Source: an uncultured Draconibacterium sp.
GTDB lineage: Bacteria; Bacteroidota; Bacteroidia; Bacteroidales; Prolixibacteraceae
Assembly (NCBI RefSeq): GCF_913060805.1
Contig: NZ_CAJXTC010000047.1
Location: 1-35,674 of the forward strand
DNA: 35,674 nucleotides
Reading direction: 5' to 3'
Below the pieces are notes generated by a model. It did not search any database and was not told the DNA's origin. It saw nothing but the letters and a program-made list of their open reading frames with translations. Positions 24,806-32,970 of the stretch are shown here, in pieces (within the stretch, counting starts at the first letter, position 1; each line of letters begins with the position of its first letter). The position numbers were made by a program, and so were the translations under genes.

Positions 24806-24917
24806 TTGAGATTGCTTTGTTCCCGAAAAGTCGGGAGAAGCAATCTGTTATCCTACCACCCCACCGCTGTAAACGCGGTCCTCCCCTCCTGGCAGTAGGG
24901 GAAATTTCCGTGCTATT
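24806..24917. repeat. R1 repeat, copy D (truncated)
   Basis: GAGATTGCTTTG and GAGAAGCAATCTG now face each other around a short TTCCCGAAAAGTCGGGA hairpin, followed by the CACCCCACCGCTGTAAACGC tail. The inner GCGGACG hairpin and half of each arm are lost. It lies between the SnoaL-like and DPP-IV genes. Confidence 0.8.
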
Positions 24918-24943
24918 AGGTAAATTCTACCTAAATGTATGAA

Positions 24944-27130
24944 TTAACGCCGTGCGCGTGGATCCGGCGAAATTTTAATCTCGTATTCCTTTGGAGGAAC
25001 AGCATTCATCAGGTTGGTGATAAAATAATCCCAGCGACGTCGCATAATGTAGTAACTGTCGACTCCATAACCGTGACGGGTATTGGGTAGAATGATCATA
25101 TCGAAATCTTTGTTTGCCTTTATCAACGCGTCTACTACCAGGTAGGTATTGTAAGGAGGTACGTTGTCATCCATTCCGCCGTGAATAATCATGAACTTCC
25201 CTTTCAGGTTTTTGGCATACACCTGGTTGGCCTGATTCTCGTAATTCGAAACGCCATTTTCATCGAAAGTTTCCAATCCGTTATAACGCTCTCCCCAGTC
25301 ATCTTCGTAATTGCGGTTATCGTGGTTACCCGATTCGGAAATCCCCACTTTAAAGAAATCCGGATATTTAAACATGGCAGAAGCTGTAGCAAAACCACCG
25401 CCTGAGTGTCCCCAAATACCAACCTTGTCCAAATCGAGAAATCCATATCGTTCCGACAGTTGTTCCAGACCTGAGATCTGATCGGGAAGTGTGTTCTCGG
25501 CCATATTTCCGTATGAAGCATCGTGGAAAGATTTTGAGCGGTTTGGATTACCACTTCCTTCCAGCAGCACCACCACAAAACCCAATTCGGCAAGCGCCTG
25601 GTTATCTCTGCGTGAAGCACTGAAACTCCACGATCCCACGCTTCCTCCCTGCGGTCCGGGATAAATGTATACTATAACCGGGTATTGCTTTGTCTTATCC
25701 ATGTTCGATGGCGTGAACATCAATCCATACAAATCCCATTTTTTGTTGGCCGATTTCACCGAAAATACTTCCGGCGCTTTCCATCCGGTAGCTTCCAAAC
25801 GCGACACATCGGTTTTTTCAAGGGTAGTGATCAATTTGCCCTTTGCATTTCGTACCACGGTAACACCCGGAACATCGGGTTGCGAATAGGTGTCGGTAAA
25901 ATATTTTCCATCGGGCGAAAAGCTTACCGAATGATCGCCAACTTCAGGAGTTAGCAATTCAAGGTTCTTGCCGCTGAAGTCAACACGGTAGAGGTAGCGG
26001 AAATACGGATTTACTCCAGCTTCTTTTCCGCCGGCAATAAAATAAATCTGTCGGTTTTCCTCATCATAACGAAGTACCTGACGTACTACAAAATCACCCG
26101 AAGTGATCGGATTTTTCAATTCGCCGCTGGTAGCATCGTAAAGGTAGAGGTGCCCCCAGTCACTGCGCTCCGAATACCAGATGATCTCGTTGGTAGCCGA
26201 AAAATATCTCCAGTTAATGGTTCCCTGTCCCGATTCATATTGCGTGTCTACTATCTCATCAAAAATGTCCTGCACCTCTCCGGTCTCGCAATCGGCAATG
26301 CGCACATACTCTTCTTTGTGGTCGCGTGAAGTTGAAACAAACACCAGCTTTTTGCTATCGTCGCTCCAGCTTACATCGTCGAAACCACCTTCGCACGAGA
26401 TGTCGTCGCACTGCGAACCACGGCGTGCATCGCCGGCCATTTTTAGGCGTACCAGTCCATCGTCTTTTGTGATATCGATTATCACCCGGTAAATGCGGAT
26501 GATATCCTCATCGCCGGGAATCGGGTATTTCCATGCCGACAATTCGGGTGCGCCTACTTTTGTCTTCACCAGGTACATGTCGCTTACATGACGCTGATCC
26601 TGCTGAAAGGTGGCAATCTTCTTCGAATCGGGCGACCAGCTGAGAATGGGACGATCACTCTTTTTCCATCCGGCATTATCGGTTGCATAGCCAAAATTTT
26701 CCACCCCGTCGGTTGTCAGCGCTGTTTCCTCACCGGTCTCCACTTCGCGAATCCACAGGTTCCAGTCGCGGATAAAAGCCTTGTATTTCCCGTCGGGAGA
26801 AGTGACCTCCTTGCTGTAAAAACGCCATCTTCCCATCGGTGCGTTTCCTTCCTCACCAAGCAACTCTTGTCGCGACGACGCGGTTTTCATCTCCTTACTT
26901 TCCGGATCGAAAAGTTTGTATTCCGCTTTGTCTTCCGACATACACGAGTACCATAAGCGGCCATCGGGCAACCACTGCGGACGGATATTATTATCGACAA
27001 AACGCGTCAGGTTTGTGCCCATGGTAGCAGCGGCACGATCGTAATCGGCTGCGGTATAAACTTCCTGACCGGCAGACCAGCCAGATACAAACAACAAGAG
27101 GGTTAGGATTGGAAAAATTCTTTTGTACAT
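24944..27130 (-). CDS. Exported dipeptidyl peptidase IV-type serine peptidase (S9B)
   Basis: A 728-residue exported protein with signal peptide (residues 1-21, ending GWSAG). The N-terminal beta-propeller (about 45-450) is followed by an alpha/beta hydrolase domain. The catalytic triad is intact: Ser576 in GIWGHSGGGF, Asp655 in HGGMDDNVPP and His686 in NTRHGYG. Members release dipeptides after proline or alanine from the N-terminus of peptides. The protein would act in the periplasm or at the surface in protein or peptide breakdown, the likely function with the S9A neighbour. Length fits the family. The signal peptide lacks a lipobox. Confidence 0.93.
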   Translation of the reverse strand: MYKRIFPILTLLLFVSGWSAGQEVYTAADYDRAAATMGTNLTRFVDNNIRPQWLPDGRLWYSCMSEDKAEYKLFDPESKEMKTASSRQELLGEEGNAPMGRWRFYSKEVTSPDGKYKAFIRDWNLWIREVETGEETALTTDGVENFGYATDNAGWKKSDRPILSWSPDSKKIATFQQDQRHVSDMYLVKTKVGAPELSAWKYPIPGDEDIIRIYRVIIDITKDDGLVRLKMAGDARRGSQCDDISCEGGFDDVSWSDDSKKLVFVSTSRDHKEEYVRIADCETGEVQDIFDEIVDTQYESGQGTINWRYFSATNEIIWYSERSDWGHLYLYDATSGELKNPITSGDFVVRQVLRYDEENRQIYFIAGGKEAGVNPYFRYLYRVDFSGKNLELLTPEVGDHSVSFSPDGKYFTDTYSQPDVPGVTVVRNAKGKLITTLEKTDVSRLEATGWKAPEVFSVKSANKKWDLYGLMFTPSNMDKTKQYPVIVYIYPGPQGGSVGSWSFSASRRDNQALAELGFVVVLLEGSGNPNRSKSFHDASYGNMAENTLPDQISGLEQLSERYGFLDLDKVGIWGHSGGGFATASAMFKYPDFFKVGISESGNHDNRNYEDDWGERYNGLETFDENGVSNYENQANQVYAKNLKGKFMIIHGGMDDNVPPYNTYLVVDALIKANKDFDMIILPNTRHGYGVDSYYIMRRRWDYFITNLMNAVPPKEYEIKISPDPRARR

Positions 27131-27609
27131 AAATATTTTAGTTTAAAACGAGATACCTGACAAAGAACTATTCAGCAAAATCGTCTTCTGACAAACAACC
27201 TTTCCTGAACTATTTCAAACAAATTGACTAGATACCTTTGAATTTGAATTACAAATTGAAACCAAATCTAAAATAAAATAACATTAAGCAGGTGCTCGCG
27301 GGACAAAAAGCTTTGGGGGAATTAACTAATTAAGGGAAAAGGTGGACAAAAATCATATTGTTGAAGAGATTGCTTCGTTCGTTGCATTTCCTCAGCAATG
27401 ACGCTTTGGAGGACGTTGAATAGGCCGCGGACGATTGACTTATTCACCTCAGCATGATTTAATGCCGTCCGCAGCGGAACTTTTTATGTTATTGTGTCAT
27501 TGCGAGCTTAGCGACGCAATCCCTTGCTCCTCAATTTTAAAGAGGGGTAGAAGAGAATCAATCTACCCTACCCCTCACTAGTCACAATGTGTAATAAAAA
27601 AATTCCCTA
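27131..27609. other. Intergenic gap of about 480 bp
   Basis: It contains the upstream region of the DPP-IV gene, R1 copy E and, toward 27540-27580, a partial GAGGGGTAG / CTACCCTACCCCTC inverted pair that may serve as the end of the S9A transcript. No gene is seen. Confidence 0.5.
27365..27521. repeat. R1 repeat, copy E (no tail)
   Basis: Left arm AGAGATTGCTTCG...AGCAATGAC, inner hairpin GCCGCGGACG (27424-27433) with CCGTCCGCAGC, and right arm GTCATTGCGAGC...GACGCAATC to 27521. The tail module is absent, as in copy A. Confidence 0.88.
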
Positions 27610-29787
27610 TTATTTTTCGGGTTTATACCTTTCAGAACCGGTATTCCAAAGTGCAAAGCTTAAAATATCTGCAAGTTCCTCAAAATTACGGCTCTTGGTA
27701 TTATCGATACCATGACCGGCTTCATAATCAACTCTAAAAATCACCGGGTTATTAGCCTGGTTAATAGCCTGTAGGCGAGCTGCAAATTTCCCGGGATTCC
27801 AGACAATAACCCGCGGATCGTTCATGCCTGCAGTTAAGAGTGTAGGCGGATATACCACTCCTTCTTTCAGATGGTGATACGAATCCATTTCAAGCAAAGC
27901 AAAGAACTCAACAGAATCCTTTACCGTTCCAAATTCAGGAATATTTCCCGGACCATTCGGACTGTTTTCTGCACGAACAGTATTCATAACACCAACGGCC
28001 GGAATGACAGCAGCAAACAGATCGGGTCGTTCGGTCATCGAACGTCCGATCAGAATTCCTCCTGCACTACCTCCGTATATAGCTATCTTTTCGGCTGAGG
28101 TATACTTGTTATCTATCATATATTCGGCACAGGCAATAAAATCTTTCCAGGTGTTGGGCTTCGTTGTTTTGTGTCCACCTTTATACCATTGGTCTCCGAG
28201 CTCACCTCCTCCCCGTATGTGTGCAACGGCATAGATGCCATCTTCAAGGCACCATTGCAATACATTGGGACTAAATCCCGGATCCATTGACATTCCATAC
28301 GCGCCGTAGCCGAATAAAAGCAACCGGTTTTTGCCGTCTTGCTGAAGGCCTTCTTTATAAATAACCGACAGCGGCACCTCTACCCCATCGTGCGATTTAA
28401 CCATCAACTCTTCCACTACAAGATCTTCATATTCCGGAAATTCCGGCATATCGGAGAGCATCTCAAACGTATAGGCATCATTTGCCAAATCGTATCGGTA
28501 CCTTTTATTGTTTCTTGTCCAACCTGATAAAGATAACCAGGCATCGCTAAACTGAACTCCTTTACTGCTTAATCGAACAGTTCCTGCTGCAAAAGGTAAA
28601 TTCAATTCTTTTATCGAGTTGTCGCCGAACGATTTAAAAAAGGCTTTTTCCTCTACGCCATTCTTTTTCATGGTATAATAAACACCATCTTTAGTAAGCG
28701 TATATCCGGAGAGCTTTTGTGAAGGATCTTCAGCTACAAAAATTTCAGCCTTACTAAGATCAGGGTCGTTTACGGGTATCTTTAATAATTTAAAATTCGG
28801 GGCATCTTTAGGTGTGTATAAATACATATGTGTGCTGTTGGTGTACCAGTCATAGATTTCGTCTTCCCTTTCAAACAAGGTTTTCCAGGCAACTTTTGGA
28901 GCATTTAATTCGCTCACAGGAGCATAAAAGACCCTAAGCCTGTTGTCGACATTCGCTGCTAAACTGAAGATTTTTTTACAATCTCTGTCATAGGCCGCAA
29001 CAGCAATATCCATCTCTCCCAAATTAAGCTCCGGGTACTTTTCTTTCGAGAAAAAGACTTTGTCGGCAGATGCATCGGTATTTAATACATGAGTAAGTGT
29101 TTTTGCTTTCGAATAATAAGCCATGTCCTGAACATTGTCGGAACCAGCCTGAACATATAAAAAGCTGTTGAGGTCGGGAAGCCACGATGTAATTCCCAGC
29201 ATTTTTTCAATTCGGTCGGGAAGGATCTCATCAGTTTCCATGTCGATGATAAACGAGGTAGCTAACTCCTTCCCGTTAGGAGTTATGCTTACAGCTACAT
29301 ATTTTGCATCTTCGGTAGGCATAATTGAATTGATAACGTATTTCGTATTGGGATCATCTTCAAAAGATTCCGGATCAAAGAGCAAACGTTCTTCGCCTTC
29401 AAATCCATCGCGGTAGTATAATTTCCCGGTCTCGTCGTCCGGTGTCGATTTTAAATAGAAATACTTGTCGTTATCCGTAATGCTAAGACTATAGATCATA
29501 TTGGCTCTTCGACCATCGAATTCATACATTTTATCCAATAAGGTCTGCCTGCCACTTATGCTTCCGAGCACTTCTTTCGCATATTCGCTCTGCACTTTAT
29601 ACCAGGTCTGGGCAATTGTATCCTCCGAGTCTTCAAAGTATCGGTAGTCGTCCGTAAGTTCGGTCCCGAAGTAAGTATCCACAACCGGCTTTTCAGGAGC
29701 CAGCGGCGGTTTTTCAACAGATTGTTTTGTTGTGCATTGAACACAAATCATCGCGACTGCGATGAGTAGAAAAGCAAGTAATTTCAT
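27610..29787 (-). CDS. Prolyl oligopeptidase family serine peptidase (S9A), lipoprotein
   Basis: A 725-residue protein with an export signal and possible lipid-attachment Cys18 (VQC; weak lipobox). Residues 35-70 carry the N-terminal DTYFGTELTDDYRYFED of the family, residues 75-460 the beta-propeller, and the rest the hydrolase domain. The triad is Ser574 in YGGSAGG, Asp657 in GMNDPRV and His692 in EAGHGID. The family cuts short peptides after proline. The adjacent DPP-IV gene, same strand, suggests a joint role in breakdown of proline-containing peptides (inference); a repeat-filled gap of 480 bp makes a shared transcript doubtful. Confidence 0.93.
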   Translation of the reverse strand: MKLLAFLLIAVAMICVQCTTKQSVEKPPLAPEKPVVDTYFGTELTDDYRYFEDSEDTIAQTWYKVQSEYAKEVLGSISGRQTLLDKMYEFDGRRANMIYSLSITDNDKYFYLKSTPDDETGKLYYRDGFEGEERLLFDPESFEDDPNTKYVINSIMPTEDAKYVAVSITPNGKELATSFIIDMETDEILPDRIEKMLGITSWLPDLNSFLYVQAGSDNVQDMAYYSKAKTLTHVLNTDASADKVFFSKEKYPELNLGEMDIAVAAYDRDCKKIFSLAANVDNRLRVFYAPVSELNAPKVAWKTLFEREDEIYDWYTNSTHMYLYTPKDAPNFKLLKIPVNDPDLSKAEIFVAEDPSQKLSGYTLTKDGVYYTMKKNGVEEKAFFKSFGDNSIKELNLPFAAGTVRLSSKGVQFSDAWLSLSGWTRNNKRYRYDLANDAYTFEMLSDMPEFPEYEDLVVEELMVKSHDGVEVPLSVIYKEGLQQDGKNRLLLFGYGAYGMSMDPGFSPNVLQWCLEDGIYAVAHIRGGGELGDQWYKGGHKTTKPNTWKDFIACAEYMIDNKYTSAEKIAIYGGSAGGILIGRSMTERPDLFAAVIPAVGVMNTVRAENSPNGPGNIPEFGTVKDSVEFFALLEMDSYHHLKEGVVYPPTLLTAGMNDPRVIVWNPGKFAARLQAINQANNPVIFRVDYEAGHGIDNTKSRNFEELADILSFALWNTGSERYKPEK

Positions 29788-29869
29788 AGGTTGTTATTTT
29801 TTGGTTTAACAGTGCATAGCCTACGCAATTAACAGATAAAAGGTTATAATTAGCTAAAATCAAGCTCCA

Positions 29870-30035
29870 CCTGCCCCTCGTTTGCAACAGCTTGTCCCGT
29901 ATTTTTCGGGAAGGGGTACATATCCTGTCGTTTTTAACGACCTCTTAAAAGTTTGTAGTTCCTATTTACCACCAGCTGATTTTGTCGATACAATCGACAA
30001 AACTCCTAACCCCTCGTTGCAAACGAGGGGTAGCT
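29870..30035. repeat. R2 hairpin cluster
   Basis: Four short hairpins follow one another: TCCCG/CGGGA (29895-29911), GTCGTT/AACGAC (29927-29941), TTTTGTCGAT/ATCGACAAAA (29980-30002) and the exact CCCCTCGTT-GCA-AACGAGGGG (30010-30030). The first part, CCCCTCGTTTGCAACAGCTT (from 29874), recurs in inverted orientation near 35106-35144. No gene is seen in this 300-bp gap. Confidence 0.7.
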
Positions 30036-30086
30036 TAGCCAACTTTAATTCCTTACATTTGAAGGAAACACTGAAAGTAACAAATC

Positions 30087-30296
30087 ATGGAAGAAGAGAA
30101 TAACAAGCCAACAGAACAGGAAAACACTTCCGAAGAGCAGAAAGACCAGAACTGGATTGAAAAGACAGAAGCCAAAATAGACGAAGCGGCCGAAAAGATC
30201 CATCAGAGCGAAGCCTACCGCAAAGCAGACAAAAAACTGGAAGACGCCACCAAAAAGCTGTTTCGTAAAGCGGGGCGTTTGTGGGGGAAGTTGTGA
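30087..30296 (+). CDS. Small charged helical protein, unknown
   Basis: A 69-residue protein, highly charged, probably one amphipathic or coiled-coil helix (ENWIEKTEAKIDEAAEKIHQ-like, then RKADKKLEDATKKLFRKAGRLW). It has no signal or membrane segment. It looks like a short cytosolic stress-type or YtxH-tail-like protein, but I cannot name the family. It lies alone between the R2 cluster and R1 copy F. Confidence 0.6.
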   Translation: MEEENNKPTEQENTSEEQKDQNWIEKTEAKIDEAAEKIHQSEAYRKADKKLEDATKKLFRKAGRLWGKL

Positions 30297-30330
30297 TAAC
30301 TAACTACTGCATGACAGGAACAGAAATTAA

Positions 30331-30600
30331 GATTACTTCGTCGTTCCTCCTCGTAATGACGTCTTGATAAACTCTAAAAAGCCGCGGACGATAGACCTAT
30401 TCGTCTCGGCATAAAACACGCTCGTCCGCGGCGGTATTCATTATGAAACTTGTCATTGCGAGCGAAGAGAAGCAATCTACCACCCCACCGCTGTAAACGC
30501 GGTCCTCCCCTCCTGCCAGGAGGGGAAATATCCGTGCTATAGGTTTGTTTGTATATTCAAAGAGAGAATTGAAAATCAGCGCAGCTGGTGAGGTGGTATT
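30331..30600. repeat. R1 repeat, copy F (full length)
   Basis: Left arm AGATTACTTCG...CGTAATGAC, inner hairpin GCCGCGGACG (30381-30390) with CGTCCGCGGC (30423-30432), right arm GTCATTGCGAGC...GAAGCAATCT, then the CACCCCACCGCTGTAAACGC tail, a CCTCCTGCCAGGAGG hairpin and the closing AGCGCAGCTGGTGAGGTGGT. Confidence 0.92.
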
Positions 30601-30721
30601 GGACAAGCGCTAAACCAAACGAAGCCCCAAAACACACGGGTCACGTTACCGGCGTTCCAAAAAAAATCAAACAATTATCCATTCTGACAGTTGGAATTAA
30701 TAGAAACCAAAAGTTTTTTGT

Positions 30722-31396
30722 ATGAACTATTTAGTAAAGATCAATGATGTTAAAACAACTAACGAACTGGAAGATGCCTGGAGTAACGAAGACTATAAAC
30801 AGTTACTGGCACGATTTGAGTACCCCGATGCAGCGCAGTTAAAACCGGCGGAATTGAAAGAATATCTTTTTCTGGCCATTTCCGATTTTGAACCCAATGA
30901 GGCAGCCGCCATTCTTCTCGATTACAAATGCTCGGACCGATTAGCCGACGGACAAATCGATAATCTTTCGCACGAGATGCTGCGGACAAAAGTCTTTGAA
31001 AATTATTCCGAAATCGATCTTCACCACGATTTTTTCAACATTAACCAACTGCTTTACAGTGCCTACAACGGAAAGTTTCCGCAGGGAACGGTAAACCTTG
31101 TAGAAGCAGAAATAAAGGGCGACAACAACGCGGAGGAGATGACAAAAGAAACCGCACTGAAAGCGCTGAGTTACGGACTTTCGGAAAACAATTTGATTAA
31201 CCGCCTGCTGAGCGATCAGATTGAGGGACACAAAGCTTTTCCCGAAGCAGAAGGAATTGTGTGGGATTTACAGCACAAAGGAGATGCTGTTTATTCCTTA
31301 ACGATTTCAGAAAAATGGCTTACCAAAAATGAAATTACCAATCCGGAGTATGAATGTACAGTAGCCCTGTTTGAAGAACACGAAGAAGCGAATTAA
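30722..31396 (+). CDS. Hypothetical cytoplasmic protein
   Basis: A 224-residue acidic protein with no signal peptide or membrane segment. It shows a helical first half (PAELKEYLFLAISDFEPNEAAAILLDYK) and a C-terminal part that looks beta-like (GIVWDLQHKGDAVYSLTISEKWL). I recognise no family or active site. It is a monocistronic gene flanked by R1 repeats on both sides. Codon use looks like that of the neighbouring housekeeping genes. Confidence 0.7.
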   Translation: MNYLVKINDVKTTNELEDAWSNEDYKQLLARFEYPDAAQLKPAELKEYLFLAISDFEPNEAAAILLDYKCSDRLADGQIDNLSHEMLRTKVFENYSEIDLHHDFFNINQLLYSAYNGKFPQGTVNLVEAEIKGDNNAEEMTKETALKALSYGLSENNLINRLLSDQIEGHKAFPEAEGIVWDLQHKGDAVYSLTISEKWLTKNEITNPEYECTVALFEEHEEAN

Positions 31397-31436
31397 TTAG
31401 CCGTAACGTATTTCTCTTCTCCCCACGTTGCAAAAA

Positions 31437-31742
31437 AGATTACTTCGGTCTCCGTCGGCTGACGGATCCCTCGTAATGACGACCAGACAAAAGTAAAAAG
31501 GCCGCGGACGACCAACTGGTTCATCCCGGCATAGTTCATTCCCGTCCGCGGCGATGTAGTACAGTAATCACTGTCATTGCGATACCGATGAGTAAAACGA
31601 ATCGGGAGAAGCAATCCATCACCCCACCGCTGTAAACGCGGTCCTCCCCTCCTGGCAGGAGGGGAAACTTCGTGCTATGGCTTGTTTCTATATTCAAAGA
31701 GAGAATTGAAAATCAGCAGGGCTGGTGAGGTGCTCGAGCGAC
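31437..31742. repeat. R1 repeat, copy G (first of a tandem triplet)
   Basis: Full element with inner hairpin 31501-31510/31543-31552 and the insert TCCGTCGGCTGACGGA (31451-31466) in its left arm. It begins 40 bp after the hypothetical gene's stop codon. Confidence 0.92.
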
Positions 31743-32051
31743 AGAAGAGAAGATTACTTCGGTCTCCGTCGGCTGACGGATCCCTCGTAATGACGACCGG
31801 ACAAAAGTAAAAAGGCCGCGGACGACCAGCTTACTCATCCCGGCATAGTTCATTCCCGTCCGCGGCGATGTGTTATTCTAATTCCTGTCATTGCGATACC
31901 GATGAGTAAAACAAATCGGGAGAAGCAATCTACCACCCCACCGCTGTAAACGCGGTCCTCCCCTCCTGGCAGGAGGGGAAACTTCGTGCTACCGATTAAC
32001 TTATACAACGACAGGCTAAATTTAGCGCAGCTGGTGAGGTGGTCGAGCGAC
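31743..32051. repeat. R1 repeat, copy H (second of the tandem triplet)
   Basis: 309 bp, nearly identical to copy I. It carries TCCGTCGGCTGACGGA at 31765-31780 and the right-arm insert with GATGAGTAAAACAAATCGGG. Confidence 0.92.
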
Positions 32052-32361
32052 AGAAGAGAAGATTACTTCGGTCTCCGTCGGCTGACGGATCCCTCGTAAT
32101 GACATCAAGACAAAAGTTAAAAAGGCCGCGGACGACCAACTTGTTCATCCCGGCATAATTCATTCCCGTCCGCGGCGATGTGTTATTCTAATTCCTGTCA
32201 TTGCGATCCCGATGAGTAAAACGAATCGGGAGAAGCAATCTACCACCCCACCGCTGTAAACGCGGTCCTCCCCTCCTGGCAGGAGGGGAAACTTAGTGCT
32301 ACCGATTAACTTATACAACGACAGGCTAAATTTAGCGCAGCTGGTGAGGTGGTCGAGCGAC
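32052..32361. repeat. R1 repeat, copy I (third of the tandem triplet)
   Basis: 310 bp, nearly identical to copy H (the tail ACCGATTAACTTATACAACG is shared). It ends ..GGTCGAGCGACAGAAGA where the next unit would begin, so the array is cut off cleanly at a unit boundary. Confidence 0.92.
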
Positions 32362-32452
32362 AGAAGATTAATTCCAAAAATCAACAGGAATAAAAACAAA
32401 CAATTTAATTTTCGCTACGTTTTACTAATAAGGACATTAAAACACTAGTAAT

Positions 32453-32662
32453 ATGGAATTTAACGAGAATATAAAAACTGAATTAGAACGGAAAATAAAA
32501 GAACTGGAAGATCTTATTGCTGAAAAAGGAGTTGGCGCAAAACAGCTGAAAAAAGCAAGAAGAACGCAACGTAACATTAATTTGGCCGTTATTGTGGGAA
32601 GTTTAATTACCGTTGCAGGAATTACCGCCTGGGCAGTTAGTAGTAGCCGCCACGAAGATTAA
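32453..32662 (+). CDS. Small single-pass membrane protein with basic coiled-coil head
   Basis: A 69-residue protein. Residues 1-40 form a charged helix (KIKELEDLIAEKGVGAKQLK), followed by a basic patch (KKARRTQRN) and one membrane helix (about 43-63, INLAVIVGSLITVAGITAWAV), ending in SSSRHED. Positive charges before the helix predict a cytoplasmic head. No family recognised. The region just upstream has TACGTTTT, a near match to the -7 box. It converges with the DUF6435 gene. Confidence 0.68.
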   Translation: MEFNENIKTELERKIKELEDLIAEKGVGAKQLKKARRTQRNINLAVIVGSLITVAGITAWAVSSSRHED

Positions 32663-32730
32663 AGGCAAACTGTTGCCTTGCATACGCCACCTCAAGCATT
32701 CGTTAAAAAAATAAATTTATTGCCCTTAAA

Positions 32731-32752
32731 CCACGCGAATGGATTCGCGTGG
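32731..32752. terminator. Bidirectional hairpin terminator between convergent genes
   Basis: A perfect 10-bp stem CCACGCGAAT-GG-ATTCGCGTGG. On the minus strand it is followed by TTTAAGGG; T tracts are weak on both sides. It sits between the small membrane protein gene and the DUF6435 gene. Confidence 0.6.
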
Positions 32753-32773
32753 CAGCGGGTTTGTGAAGCAATG

Positions 32774-32944
32774 TTACTGCGCTGTTCTCAAGGCCTCAAT
32801 TTCCTGCTGAACGGCTTCGGCTTCGGCATATTTTTGATCGGACAAACGCCGGTTGGTACGCGACAATAAAAAAGCTTCTTCCGTTAACTTATCGTGTTTT
32901 TTATGTAAGGCCTTTACCGGGTCCTTTTTAAATAATCCAAACAT
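32774..32944 (-). CDS. Lacal_2735 / DUF6435-family small protein
   Basis: A 56-residue protein starting MFGLFKKDPVKALHKKHDKL and continuing EEAFLLSRTNRRLSDQKYAEAEAVQQEI. This matches the pattern of the short Lacal_2735 (DUF6435) proteins of Bacteroidota: an N-terminal MFGLFKK followed by a helical hairpin with NR-x2-SDxKYAEAE. Function unknown. It starts 27 bp after the ABC1 kinase stop, on the same strand, so it is the third gene of the TetR-ABC1 operon. Confidence 0.85.
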   Translation of the reverse strand: MFGLFKKDPVKALHKKHDKLTEEAFLLSRTNRRLSDQKYAEAEAVQQEIEALRTAQ

Positions 32945-32970
32945 ATTTAATTGTTTTCGTGGTTTTCAAC

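Noticed and set aside
31437-32361. Tandem 309-bp repeats considered as an origin or iteron array
   Set aside because: Units are large, dispersed elsewhere in the window and lack DnaA-type boxes or a replication gene nearby.
30397-32399. Repeated small minus-strand frames in the R1 copies (such as 30397-30606, 31393-31614, 32160-32399), with a similar one at 22530-22721
   Set aside because: They arise from the palindromic repeats, are not conserved as proteins between copies, and share only the GG-x-VYSGGVVDC type translation of the repeat tail.
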